Assembly (NCBI GenBank): GCA_025149125.1
Contig: CP102272.1
Coordinates: 5,704,001 to 5,768,000, forward strand
DNA: 64,000 bases
DNA from: [Clostridium] asparagiforme DSM 15981
GTDB taxonomy: Bacteria; Bacillota; Clostridia; Lachnospirales; Lachnospiraceae
Direction of reading: 5' to 3'
In this document: piece after piece, positions 32,480 through 40,902 of the stretch
How positions within the stretch are numbered: position 1 is the stretch's first letter
Layout of the letters: the number at the start of each line of letters is the position of its first letter
Translations under genes and position numbers: made by a program
The notes under the pieces: model-generated
What the model was told of the DNA's origin: nothing
The model's input: only the letters and a program-made list of their open reading frames with translations
Database searches by the model: none

Positions 32480-35158
32480 TCAGCAGACAGCTTCCGCGCC
32501 CTGGTGTTTCTGCGCCGCTGCGGCTCCCCGCTTCACCATCTTAACGCCCTCCGACAGCAGGACCACCGTAGACCCAACGGCCAGTATCTTTCCCCACATG
32601 GCCGCCGGCAGCGGCACCGTGTTAAAAAACATACCGCCAAACTGGGTGATCACAAACTGCAGCCCGAAGGTCGCCCCAAACACGCCCAACATCAGGCGGT
32701 TATTTGTAATATTTTTGAAAATGCTCACATCCGTCAGCTCCCGGCTGTTCAGCGCGTTAAACAGCTGAAACACCACAAACAGGGTGAACAGGACCGTGGG
32801 CATCTCCCGTTCGCTGCCGCCAAGAAAATTCAGGCTGTGCTGCGCCATAAATACGATGGACATGTAAACGCCGTTGGTCACAATCCGGAAAAGCATGGAT
32901 TTGGACACAATGCTGGCGTTCCTGGGCGTGGGCCTCTGGTTCATCAGGTCCCCGCGGATGGGTTCCAGCCCCAGCGTCAGGGCCGGCGGCCCGTCCATGA
33001 TAATGTTAATCCACAGCAGCTGCAATGCGGTAAAAGGCGCGGTAAACCCGGCCAGAATGGAGGCCAGTACCACAATCACCGAGGACAGGTTTACCGTGAG
33101 CTGGAACTGGATAAAGCGCTGGAAATTTTCGTAAATTCCGCGCCCCCACTGGATAGCCTTTACGATGGTGGAAAAACTGTCGTCCAGCAACACAATATCG
33201 CTGGCCTCCTTGGACACCTCGGTGCCGGCGATGCCCATGGCGATGCCCACATCCGCGTGTTTGAGCGCCGGAGCGTCGTTGATTCCGTCCCCGGTGACCG
33301 CCACCACATTTCCCAGCGATTTTAAGGCGTTCACCACCCGCATTTTCACCGACGGCGTGCTCCTGGCGATCACGCGGATGGACGGAATCCGTTTTTGAAG
33401 CTCCTCGTCCGACAGACGCTCGATCTCCCGCGCCTCCACCGCGATGTGCTCCGCGTCCAGGATTCCCAACTCGTCTGCAATGGCCCGGGCGGTAATGAGG
33501 TTGTCCCCGGTCAGCATTTTCAGCTCAATGCCCGCGCGCCGGCAGCGTTCCACCGCCTGGTACACGTCCGCCCGGATCGGGTCCGTGATGGCCGTGAAAC
33601 CGTCGAACACCATGTCCGTTTCCAGCGCGGCGCGGCAGCCCTCGTAATCCGCGGCAGGCCCCGTCCTTCTGTGGGCAAATCCGATCACGCGGCAGGCTTT
33701 TTCCTGAAATTTCACGATCTGAAGCCTGGCCGCCTCCCGTTCCTCTACGGACAGGCTGCACAGCTCCATAATCCGCTCCGGGCTTCCCTTTGCCAGGACC
33801 TCAATTTCCCCGTCCCGCTTCACCACGGTAGTCATGTATTTGGTCTCCGAGCTGAACGGGTAGACGTAAAGAATTTCCGCCCGGCGCCGCTCCGCCTCAT
33901 AATCCCGGCCCGCCTCACGGGCGGCAAAGAGCAGCGCGCACTCGGTGGGGTTTCCGATAAACTTCACCTGGCCGTCCGCAAACGTCACATCCGCGGTGCT
34001 GTTCAGGCAAAAATTGTCCAGCAGATGGTGGTTCTTCAGGCGGTCCGGCTTCAGCAGCCGCATGTGGCTGAAAATATCCGTGACCGTCATACGGTTCTGC
34101 GTCAGCGTTCCCGTCTTGTCCGAACAGACCACGTTGATACAGCCCACCGTCTCGCAGGCGATCATCTTGCGCACCAGTGCATTTTGCTTTGACATCTTAA
34201 TAATATTGATGGCCAGGGACACCGCCACGATGGTGGGCAGTCCTTCCGGCACCGCCGCCACGATCAGCACGATGCTGGTGATAAACGCCTCGGACACCGT
34301 GTCCAGGGAAGCCGTGCCGTTCGACAGGAAAAGGATCAGCTGGATCAGAAATACCACCGCCGCCGCTGCCGAGCCGAGGATCGTGATCCGCTTTCCCAGC
34401 GCCGCCATTTTCTCCTGCAGCGGCGTGCTGCCGCTGTCCGCTGAGGCCAGCTCCCTGGCAATCTTTCCGAACTCCGTGTGGTCCCCCACGCCGGTCACCG
34501 CGATTTTCCCGTTTCCCCCGGTGATAAAGCAACCCGAGTAGAGCAGATTCCTGCGCTCCGCCACCGGCGTTTGCGGGCTGTCAAACACAATCCCCGCCTC
34601 CTTGTGGACCGGCATGCTCTCGCCGGTCAGGGCCGACTCGTCCGCCATGAGCTCGTGGCTCTCCAGGAGACGCCCGTCCGCGGGAAGCTTATCCCCCGTC
34701 TCCACACAGAGAATATCCCCCACCACCACGTCTCTCCTGGGAATCAGACAGACTTTACCGTCCCGTATCACCTTGACCGGGATATCCTCGCCAATCCGGC
34801 TCAGGGCCTCAAAAGCCTTCGCGCTCCTCCCCTCCATCACCACGGTGATCACAACGGACAGGGAAATCGCCACAAAGATTCCGATACATTCCAGAAAATC
34901 CGCCTCCCCGCCGGTCACATACCGCGCCGCGTTGACCCCCAGCGTGATAATCGCGGCAATCACCAGCATGATCAGCATTGGCTCCGTTGCCGCCTCCCAG
35001 ATACGGTGAAACAGCGATTTCTGCTCGCTTTTTGAGAAAGAATTCTCACCGTTTGCCTTCCGGCTCTCCCCTGCCTGCCGGGCCGTGAGCCCTTTTTCCC
35101 GGTCCGATTTCAGACGGGCCAGCGTTTCCTCCGGACATTCCATAAATGCGTTTGTCAT
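32480..35158 (-). CDS. P-type cation-transporting ATPase (P2 type), Mn2+-riboswitch controlled
   Basis: The 892-aa membrane pump has the full P-type set: an N-terminal cation-ATPase domain, TGES at 178-181, PEGL at 304-307, the phosphorylated Asp347 in CSDKTGTLTQ, MLTGDNLITA and GDGINDAP, and C-terminal helices with LLWINIIMDGPPALTLGLEP. The motifs place it with the Ca2+/Mn2+ P2A/P2B pumps. Because a yybP-ykoY element controls it, export of excess Mn2+ is the most likely job, though Ca2+ transport is possible. The ATG at 35158 follows AAGGAGAGG. Confidence 0.92.
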   Translation of the reverse strand: MTNAFMECPEETLARLKSDREKGLTARQAGESRKANGENSFSKSEQKSLFHRIWEAATEPMLIMLVIAAIITLGVNAARYVTGGEADFLECIGIFVAISLSVVITVVMEGRSAKAFEALSRIGEDIPVKVIRDGKVCLIPRRDVVVGDILCVETGDKLPADGRLLESHELMADESALTGESMPVHKEAGIVFDSPQTPVAERRNLLYSGCFITGGNGKIAVTGVGDHTEFGKIARELASADSGSTPLQEKMAALGKRITILGSAAAAVVFLIQLILFLSNGTASLDTVSEAFITSIVLIVAAVPEGLPTIVAVSLAINIIKMSKQNALVRKMIACETVGCINVVCSDKTGTLTQNRMTVTDIFSHMRLLKPDRLKNHHLLDNFCLNSTADVTFADGQVKFIGNPTECALLFAAREAGRDYEAERRRAEILYVYPFSSETKYMTTVVKRDGEIEVLAKGSPERIMELCSLSVEEREAARLQIVKFQEKACRVIGFAHRRTGPAADYEGCRAALETDMVFDGFTAITDPIRADVYQAVERCRRAGIELKMLTGDNLITARAIADELGILDAEHIAVEAREIERLSDEELQKRIPSIRVIARSTPSVKMRVVNALKSLGNVVAVTGDGINDAPALKHADVGIAMGIAGTEVSKEASDIVLLDDSFSTIVKAIQWGRGIYENFQRFIQFQLTVNLSSVIVVLASILAGFTAPFTALQLLWINIIMDGPPALTLGLEPIRGDLMNQRPTPRNASIVSKSMLFRIVTNGVYMSIVFMAQHSLNFLGGSEREMPTVLFTLFVVFQLFNALNSRELTDVSIFKNITNNRLMLGVFGATFGLQFVITQFGGMFFNTVPLPAAMWGKILAVGSTVVLLSEGVKMVKRGAAAAQKHQGAEAVC

Positions 35159-35188
35159 GTTCCTCTCCTTCTATCGTTTTCTGCAATC

Positions 35189-35229
35189 AAAAAGACCCAG
35201 GTATAGCCGGTAACTGCTACACTGGGTCT
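35189..35229 (-). terminator. Second leader terminator of the P-type ATPase gene
   Basis: On the minus strand AGACCCAG (35229-35222) pairs with CTGGGTCT (35200-35193), with further pairing inside, and TTTTTG follows. It lies between the riboswitch terminator and the start codon. Confidence 0.75.
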
Positions 35230-35274
35230 AAAAAAGAGACTATGTATAGCCGGAATCAGCTATACATGAGTCTC
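35230..35274 (-). terminator. Riboswitch-controlled terminator (expression platform)
   Basis: On the minus strand a 15-bp stem with one bulged base (35274-35259 with 35250-35236) and an 8-nt loop is followed by six T (35235-35230). Its 5' arm contains CTCATG (35270-35265), which can instead close the aptamer by pairing with CATGAG (35353-35348), so the terminator and the aptamer base stem exclude each other. Confidence 0.8.
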
Positions 35275-35353
35275 GTTATTTAAGACAAGCCAGACCGCTC
35301 TGCGGTCAGTATGTTGACTTGCCACATATTTGAATGCTAACTACTCCCTCATG
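35265..35353 (-). promoter_or_regulatory. yybP-ykoY family (Mn2+) riboswitch aptamer
   Basis: The minus-strand leader contains the two hallmarks of the yybP-ykoY class: a GGGAGTAG block (35350-35343) just inside the base stem, and a GTCAACATACTGACCGC hairpin strand followed by GCGGTCTGGCTTG. The base stem pairs CATGAG with CTCATG. The class binds Mn2+ and controls Mn/Ca transport genes; here ligand binding would block the terminator and switch the pump on. I assign it from recalled consensus, not a covariance search. Confidence 0.82.
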
Positions 35354-35379
35354 ACGGGTTGTTGTTTGATTGTTGGTAT

Positions 35380-35408
35380 AGTTTAGCACGAGGGATGAGG
35401 GTTGTCAA
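35380..35408 (-). promoter_or_regulatory. Promoter of the riboswitch-P-type ATPase transcript
   Basis: On the minus strand a perfect TTGACA (35408-35403) is spaced 17 bp from TAAACT (35385-35380), about 30 bp before the aptamer. Confidence 0.65.
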
Positions 35409-35425
35409 TGGGAGCTGCGCAGTTT

Positions 35426-37084
35426 TTACCGAAAGCCGCCTCCCGGTTTCCTCAGCAGGCCGCTGAAGGGATTTCTCCGGCGTTTCTGGGGCGATGGGGT
35501 GGGCTGGGGCGGCGTTGGTTTCGGCGTTGAGGCTGGCTTCGGCGTTGGAGCTGCCGGGGCTGGGGGCCGGTTTGATGAAGGCGCTCCCTGGGCCGGGGCC
35601 CGGTTTGATGAGGGGGCTCCCTGGGCCGGCCGCTTCGTTTGTGAACGCGCTGCCGGAGCCGGCGTTTTGTGGGGCGATGACGCTGACGATATCGAAGTTT
35701 CCGTTTGGCGGCGGGACCCCTGGGATGAGGTTTTCTTCGACTGCAGCGCTTCGGACGGCCGTGATTTCTTCGGCGTCCGTGCTCCGGTTGATTGTGATTT
35801 TTTCGACAATCTCTCCTCGGACTCCACCGTTCCCGGCACCGCCTTTTTCTCTTTCTTTTTCGCCGGCCCCTGCGCTGCTCCTGCCTGATCCGCGCGCTTC
35901 CCCCCGCCCCGTTTCGGCTGCGTTGCCTTCACCGACGGGAAATTATTTTGCAATGGGTACGGGTGGTCCGCCACCTCGGTCAGTTTCTTGCCGATCAGCT
36001 TCTCAATATCCGCGAGCTGAGCTTTTTCGTCGAAGTCGCAGAAGGAGATGGCGATTCCCTCAAGCCCGGCCCGGCCTGTGCGCCCGATGCGGTGCACATA
36101 GGTCTCCGGCACATCCGGCAGATCATAGTTGACCACGCAGGCCAGCTCGTCGATATCGATTCCTCTGGCCGCAATATCCGTTGCGACCAATACCCGCAGC
36201 TTTTTATCCTTAAAATCGTTCAGCGCCCTCTGCCTGGCGCCCTGGGACTTGTCGCCGTGGATCGCCTGGGCGACCACATTGCTCTTCGACAGCTGCCGGA
36301 CCACCCGGTCCGCCCCGTGCTTTGTGCGCGTAAATACCAGCGTCGAGTCAAGATCTTTTGTCTTCAGAATGTGCAGCAGCAGATCCTTTTTGTTTCCCTT
36401 GTCCACAAAATACAGATACTGCTCGATGGCCTCCACCGTAGTGGCCGCGGGAGTGATCTCGATTTTCTCCGGGTTTTTCAGGATTTTAGCCGCCAGCTTG
36501 GCGATGTCCGGGGGCATCGTGGCTGAGAAAAACAGCGTCTGCTTCTCCGCCGGCGTCCGGGCGATTATTTTCTTCACGTCGTGGATAAATCCCATATCCA
36601 GCATGCGGTCCGCCTCGTCCAGCACCAGGATTTTGATCTTCTCGATATTCACAATCTTCTGATCCATCAGATCCAGCAGCCTTCCCGGCGTCGCCACCAG
36701 GATATCCACGCCCCGCTTTAAATTCTCCTCCTGCGGTTTCTGGGAAACGCCTCCGTAAACCACGCAGGATTTCAGGTCGGTAAACTGGCCGTAGGTATTA
36801 AAGCTGTCGTAAATCTGGATGGCAAGCTCCCTGGTTGGCGTCACCACCAGCGCCTTTATGGTCCGTTTTTCCCAACGGGGCGTCTCCTCCCCGCTGAGCA
36901 TTTGCAGCGTGGGAATGGCAAACGCGGCCGTCTTGCCCGTGCCCGTCTGGGCGCAGCCCAGCAGATCCCGCCCGCTCAGCACAACGGGAATCGCCTCCTC
37001 CTGAATGGGGGTGGGAATTTTATAGTTTTCATTCTTTAATGCCCTGAGAATTTCAGGCATAATATTTAAGTCTTTAAATTGCAT
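35426..37084 (-). CDS. DEAD-box RNA helicase
   Basis: The 552-aa protein has a standard two-RecA-domain helicase core: Q motif with IPTPIQEEAIP, Walker A AQTGTGKT at 45-52, PTRELA, TPGRLLD, DEAD box in LVLDEADRMLDMGF, SAT in LFFSATMP, VFTRTKHGAD, ATDIAARGID and HRIGRTGR. It most resembles RhlE/CshA proteins, which unwind RNA in decay, ribosome assembly or cold adaptation. After about residue 385 comes a 165-residue basic Ser/Pro/Ala-rich tail with an 11-residue repeat (RxPAQGAPSSN type), probably an RNA-binding disordered extension. A TATAAT at 37110-37105 (minus strand) may start its own transcript. Confidence 0.94.
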   Translation of the reverse strand: MQFKDLNIMPEILRALKNENYKIPTPIQEEAIPVVLSGRDLLGCAQTGTGKTAAFAIPTLQMLSGEETPRWEKRTIKALVVTPTRELAIQIYDSFNTYGQFTDLKSCVVYGGVSQKPQEENLKRGVDILVATPGRLLDLMDQKIVNIEKIKILVLDEADRMLDMGFIHDVKKIIARTPAEKQTLFFSATMPPDIAKLAAKILKNPEKIEITPAATTVEAIEQYLYFVDKGNKKDLLLHILKTKDLDSTLVFTRTKHGADRVVRQLSKSNVVAQAIHGDKSQGARQRALNDFKDKKLRVLVATDIAARGIDIDELACVVNYDLPDVPETYVHRIGRTGRAGLEGIAISFCDFDEKAQLADIEKLIGKKLTEVADHPYPLQNNFPSVKATQPKRGGGKRADQAGAAQGPAKKKEKKAVPGTVESEERLSKKSQSTGARTPKKSRPSEALQSKKTSSQGSRRQTETSISSASSPHKTPAPAARSQTKRPAQGAPSSNRAPAQGAPSSNRPPAPAAPTPKPASTPKPTPPQPTPSPQKRRRNPFSGLLRKPGGGFR

Positions 37085-37135
37085 TTAGTCTCCTGTGAGT
37101 TTTCATTATAATGCGGAACCAATTTTCCGCCATTT

Positions 37136-37330
37136 TCACCCGATAATTTCCTGGACGCGCCCGACAATTCCGCTCTCCAGCTTCACCTTGATGCCGCGCG
37201 GATGATTGGGGGAATTTGTCAAAATACGGGCCACCACGCCCTGCGTCAATTTTCCGGTTCCCTGGTCCTGCTTCTGGACAACGTTCACCGCTGCCCCGAT
37301 TTTAATGTTGCTTCTGACTGTGTGATCCAT
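37136..37330 (-). CDS. ywbE: YwbE family small protein
   Basis: The 64-aa protein (MDHTVRSNIKIGAAVNVVQK at the start, then GVVARILTNSPNHPRGIKV and a GRVQEI end) matches the YwbE/DUF2196 family, predicted to be a single small beta-barrel. No biochemical role is established. It lies 30 bp after the methyltransferase gene and about 50 bp before the helicase, all on the minus strand; this grouping with RNA-related genes suggests but does not prove an RNA function. The ribosome-binding site is AAAGGAAG. Confidence 0.9.
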   Translation of the reverse strand: MDHTVRSNIKIGAAVNVVQKQDQGTGKLTQGVVARILTNSPNHPRGIKVKLESGIVGRVQEIIG

Positions 37331-37360
37331 GAACTTCCTTTCCCGTTCTAAAACCGGCAG

Positions 37361-38869
37361 TTATTTCTCTGCATAGCGAAGGATCATAACATGCGTCCCT
37401 TCTTTTTGCGACACTTCGTAATCTTTCAGAATACTGAAGCCGGTCCGGAACGTCAGCCGCGCCACGTCCTCATGATCATGGGTATACAAAATCAGCACGG
37501 CGCCGTCGTTCAACAGTTCTGGGAGTTTCTGGAAAAATCGCTCATAAATGTCACGGACATCGTCGTCCGTCAACCGCCCCATCTTAAAGGGCATGTCCGT
37601 AATCACTTCGTCAAACCGGTAGTCGTGGGTAAACTGAAAGAAATCCCGATTCACAAAGTGAATCACCTGCTTTGCCGCCTCGGCATTTTCCCGGGCTTTG
37701 AGAATCGCCTCTTCCAGAATATCGATCCCGTAGGAGGTATTCGCCCGGACCGCTTTGTGGCGCTCAATGAGCATGGTGCCCACTCCGCAAAACGGATCGA
37801 GAACCTGCGCGTCCTCCTTCATATATTCCCTGGCAAGCGCTGCGGTCAAAGCCGCGTTCACCGGCCGAATGCTGGTGGGAATCACGTCCCGACGGTAGGT
37901 AAACCGCATATCCTTCAGCGTAAACAGCTTGATCATGATATTGCATTTTCCAAGCTTGTTCTCAATCAGCCGCAGCTCAAATTCATAATTTTCCGTTGTA
38001 TTGATCAGTTTCCGATCGGATAACGACTCGATTCTGGCGGATACCTTCTTCAGGAACGCACTCTTCTGGCCCAGGTCCTTTTTGCTCTTTAACTCCAGCC
38101 TGAAATAATAGGGCGCCTGCCCCTCGTGGCTTTTTGCCAGAAATGCCAGCAGCGGGGAATTCGCAATGGTCTTTGCAATCTGCTCCGGCTCCATTTCACT
38201 GGTCTCCATTCCCCGGACCACAAAAAGCAGCTCCTGGTAGGTGCGGATCTCCCGGATCCAGTTGAGGTTCGCAACCCGCGCCATCACACCGGCCCCAAGC
38301 AGCTTCGTTTTGGCGCTCGGTTCCAGCGCCGTCAGCTCATCGCGGGTCAGCTCCCGGAAATTCCGGTTGGTGATCAAAAAGACATCGTACGCCTCGTTCC
38401 ACCCGGTAAACCGGTGGGCAGAAACTCCTTCTATATGGAGAATCAGGAAGGACAGCTTTCGCAATTCTTCCATCACATGTTTCTGGTTTTCTTCCGTTAC
38501 CGTTTCGTCCTTCAGCTCAGCCAGACGCTCCTTCAAAGCATCCAGATAGTTCCGATAGTCAAAACTTTCCATTGCCGACAGGTACGAGCTCTTGACAAAT
38601 CTCTGCTCCTCCTCCTGATAGGCCTCCCACAGCGGCGCCAAAAAAGGCGGATTCCTCAAATCCCCCATGAGCAGCGCTGCATTTTTTCTGGTTTTCGCAT
38701 CCTCTGACTGCAACAGCCCGATCAGGACGTTCTCTTTTCCCTCCACCAGGGCCGAAAGCTTCCTCCGCTCCCCGTTATTCTTGATCACCTGTCTGATTTT
38801 ACTGAGATTCTGTCTCTCTTCCTGTCCATTTTGGACCTGCTCCCATAATTCTTTTACCATAATCTCCAT
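37361..38869 (-). CDS. SAM-dependent methyltransferase, probably RNA-modifying, with N-terminal HEAT-like region
   Basis: The 502-aa protein has a C-terminal Rossmann methyltransferase domain: SAM motif LDPFCGVGT (about 358-366), YGIDILEEAI, and motif IV DMPF (about 425-428), in place of the usual N/DPPY. The middle part, with THUMP-like character, and the MPF motif point to the Trm11/TrmN-type RNA guanine methyltransferases. The N-terminal 130 residues look like HEAT/ARM repeats (NVLIGLLQSEDAKTRKNAAL), an unusual partner. A hairpin lies just upstream of the start at 38869; an in-frame ATG at 38860 is possible. Confidence 0.78.
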   Translation of the reverse strand: MEIMVKELWEQVQNGQEERQNLSKIRQVIKNNGERRKLSALVEGKENVLIGLLQSEDAKTRKNAALLMGDLRNPPFLAPLWEAYQEEEQRFVKSSYLSAMESFDYRNYLDALKERLAELKDETVTEENQKHVMEELRKLSFLILHIEGVSAHRFTGWNEAYDVFLITNRNFRELTRDELTALEPSAKTKLLGAGVMARVANLNWIREIRTYQELLFVVRGMETSEMEPEQIAKTIANSPLLAFLAKSHEGQAPYYFRLELKSKKDLGQKSAFLKKVSARIESLSDRKLINTTENYEFELRLIENKLGKCNIMIKLFTLKDMRFTYRRDVIPTSIRPVNAALTAALAREYMKEDAQVLDPFCGVGTMLIERHKAVRANTSYGIDILEEAILKARENAEAAKQVIHFVNRDFFQFTHDYRFDEVITDMPFKMGRLTDDDVRDIYERFFQKLPELLNDGAVLILYTHDHEDVARLTFRTGFSILKDYEVSQKEGTHVMILRYAEK

Positions 38870-38940
38870 TCTGCGCGCCTTTAGGCGCGGTGCTACTATT
38901 TCGTCTCAATGTTCACGCGCCACGCGGGCGCACTTATGGA

Positions 38941-39108
38941 TTATATCACAGTTGAGGGGGAAGAGGTAGATTTTTTGGTGGGAACTTTGAAGTTTCTGCG
39001 GACATCATAAGATTTATCTTCCATATCTATATGTTTATTACGCTCATGTTTCTTTGGCCATTCCTGAAATTCTTTATTCGCGATCATTTCATATTCATCG
39101 GAAATCAT
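38941..39108 (-). CDS. Possible small gene, 55 aa
   Basis: An ATG at 39108 opens 55 codons to TAA at 38941, coding a hydrophilic peptide beginning MISDEYEMIANKEFQEWPKK. AGGAGG lies 14 nt upstream and GGAAG nearer. The region is clearly more AT-rich than its neighbours. The 3' end overlaps a TGATATAAT promoter-like element for the methyltransferase gene. It could be a remnant of an acquired element rather than a live gene. Confidence 0.3.
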   Translation of the reverse strand: MISDEYEMIANKEFQEWPKKHERNKHIDMEDKSYDVRRNFKVPTKKSTSSPSTVI

Positions 39109-39148
39109 TTACTCTTCCAGAAACCTCCTGACTCAGAGCGTTATCATT

Positions 39149-39256
39149 TTAATAATAGTTGCGAAACTTAAATCGGGCTTTAACTCTTGTTACCATTTGA
39201 TCATTCACATTTCCGCAAAAAATACGATTTCCGCTTGTCAGAACATACTCCCTCAT
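39149..39256 (-). CDS. Possible tiny gene or gene remnant, 35 aa
   Basis: An ATG at 39256 opens 35 codons (MREYVLTSGNRIFCGNVNDQ at the start, ending in a basic, aromatic stretch) to TAA at 39149. There is no convincing ribosome-binding site. It lies 40 bp upstream of the 55-aa frame in the same AT-rich island (about 38,970-39,330). Apart from these two frames the island holds no recognisable gene. Confidence 0.2.
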   Translation of the reverse strand: MREYVLTSGNRIFCGNVNDQMVTRVKARFKFRNYY

Positions 39257-39339
39257 GTAGAATAATACTGCTGTATTCATTCAATCGCTTCAAATCAAGC
39301 TGAAATTACCGTTTTGACAACAATAAAGGAGTCTTCATC

Positions 39340-40896
39340 ATGAGTATATTAAATGTCGAGCATCTAAGCCATGGCTTCGGGGACCGGGCTATTTTCCAGG
39401 ACGTGTCCTTCCGGCTCTTAAAGGGCGAGCACATCGGCCTTGTGGGAGCCAACGGGGAGGGCAAATCCACGTTCATGAACATTATCACCGGAAAGCTGCA
39501 GCCCGACGAGGGCAAGGTGGAGTGGTCCAAGCGGGTGCGCGTGGGCTATTTGGACCAGCATTCGGTGCTGGAGAAGGGCATGACCATCCGTGACGTGTTA
39601 AAGAGCGCCTTCGCCTTCCTGTTTGAGATGGAAGAGCAGATGAACCAGATTTGCGACCGCATGGGGGAGGTGGGCGAGGACGAGATGAACGCCATGATGG
39701 AGGAGTTGGGTACCATCCAGGATCTGCTGATGGCCCACGACTTCTATGTAATCGACGCCAAGGTGGAGGAAGTGGCACGGGCCCTTGGGCTCAATGAGAT
39801 CGGTCTGGAAAAGGACGTGACGGATTTAAGTGGCGGACAGCGCACCAAGGTACTGCTGGGCAAACTGCTGCTGGAGAAGCCGGACATTCTGCTGCTGGAC
39901 GAGCCCACTAACTACCTGGACGTGCAGCACATCGAATGGCTGAAGCGCTACCTTCAGGAATACGAGAACGCCTTCATCCTGATCTCCCACGACATCCCCT
40001 TCCTCAACAGTGTGATCAACCTGATCTACCACATGGAGAACCAGCGCCTGGACCGCTATGTGGGGGATTACGACAAGTTTCAGGAGGTCTACGCGGTGAA
40101 AAAGGCCCAGCTGGAGTCCGCCTACAAACGCCAGCAGCAGGAAATCGCCGAGCTGGAGGACTTCGTGGCCCGCAACAAGGCCCGGGTGTCCACCCGCAAC
40201 ATGGCCATGTCCCGCCAGAAAAAGCTGGACAAGATGGAAGTGATCGAGCTGGCCAGGGAAAAACCCAAGCCGGAGTTCCATTTTCTCACCTCCCGGACCC
40301 CCGGAAAGCTGATCTTTGAGACAAAGGATTTGGTGATCGGCTACGACGAGCCATTGTCCCGGCCTTTAAACCTTACCATGCAGCGCGGGGAAAAGGTGGT
40401 TCTCTCCGGCGCCAACGGAATTGGAAAAACCACCCTGTTAAAGAGCATCCTGGGCCTGATCCCCTCCTTAAGCGGCAGCGTGGAGCTGGGCGACTACCTG
40501 TCCATCGGCTACTTTGAGCAGGAAATGGCCCCCGGCAACACCACCACCTGCATCGAGGAAATCTGGAAGGAATTCCCCGCCTACACCCAGTACCAGGTGC
40601 GCTCCGCCCTGGCTAAATGCGGGCTGACCACGGATCACATCGAGAGCCAGGTGCGGGTGCTCAGCGGCGGCGAACAAGCCAAGGTACGCCTGTGCAAGCT
40701 GATCAACCGGGAAACCAACGTGCTTCTCCTGGACGAGCCCACCAACCATCTGGACGTGGTGGCCAAGGAGGAATTAAAGCGCGCTTTGAAGGAATACAAG
40801 GGCAGCATTCTGCTCATCTGCCATGAGCCGGAGTTCTACAGCGGTCTGGCCACCACGGTGTGGGATTGCCGCGAATGGGCTCTGCGCCTTTCATAA
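39340..40896 (+). CDS. ABC-F family ATPase
   Basis: The 518-aa soluble protein has two ABC domains and no membrane segment. The first has Walker A GANGEGKST (36-44), LSGGQRTKVLLGKLLLE and LLLDEPTNYLD; the second has GANGIGKTT, LSGGEQAKVRLC and LLLDEPTNHLD. A charged linker helix with RQKKLDKMEVIE joins them. ABC-F proteins act on the ribosome in translation or give antibiotic protection; the linker is of the general type, so a resistance role cannot be assumed. A canonical AAGGAG precedes the ATG. It is convergent with the pseudouridine synthase gene. Confidence 0.93.
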   Translation: MSILNVEHLSHGFGDRAIFQDVSFRLLKGEHIGLVGANGEGKSTFMNIITGKLQPDEGKVEWSKRVRVGYLDQHSVLEKGMTIRDVLKSAFAFLFEMEEQMNQICDRMGEVGEDEMNAMMEELGTIQDLLMAHDFYVIDAKVEEVARALGLNEIGLEKDVTDLSGGQRTKVLLGKLLLEKPDILLLDEPTNYLDVQHIEWLKRYLQEYENAFILISHDIPFLNSVINLIYHMENQRLDRYVGDYDKFQEVYAVKKAQLESAYKRQQQEIAELEDFVARNKARVSTRNMAMSRQKKLDKMEVIELAREKPKPEFHFLTSRTPGKLIFETKDLVIGYDEPLSRPLNLTMQRGEKVVLSGANGIGKTTLLKSILGLIPSLSGSVELGDYLSIGYFEQEMAPGNTTTCIEEIWKEFPAYTQYQVRSALAKCGLTTDHIESQVRVLSGGEQAKVRLCKLINRETNVLLLDEPTNHLDVVAKEELKRALKEYKGSILLICHEPEFYSGLATTVWDCREWALRLS

Positions 40897-40902
40897 CCGC
40901 TT

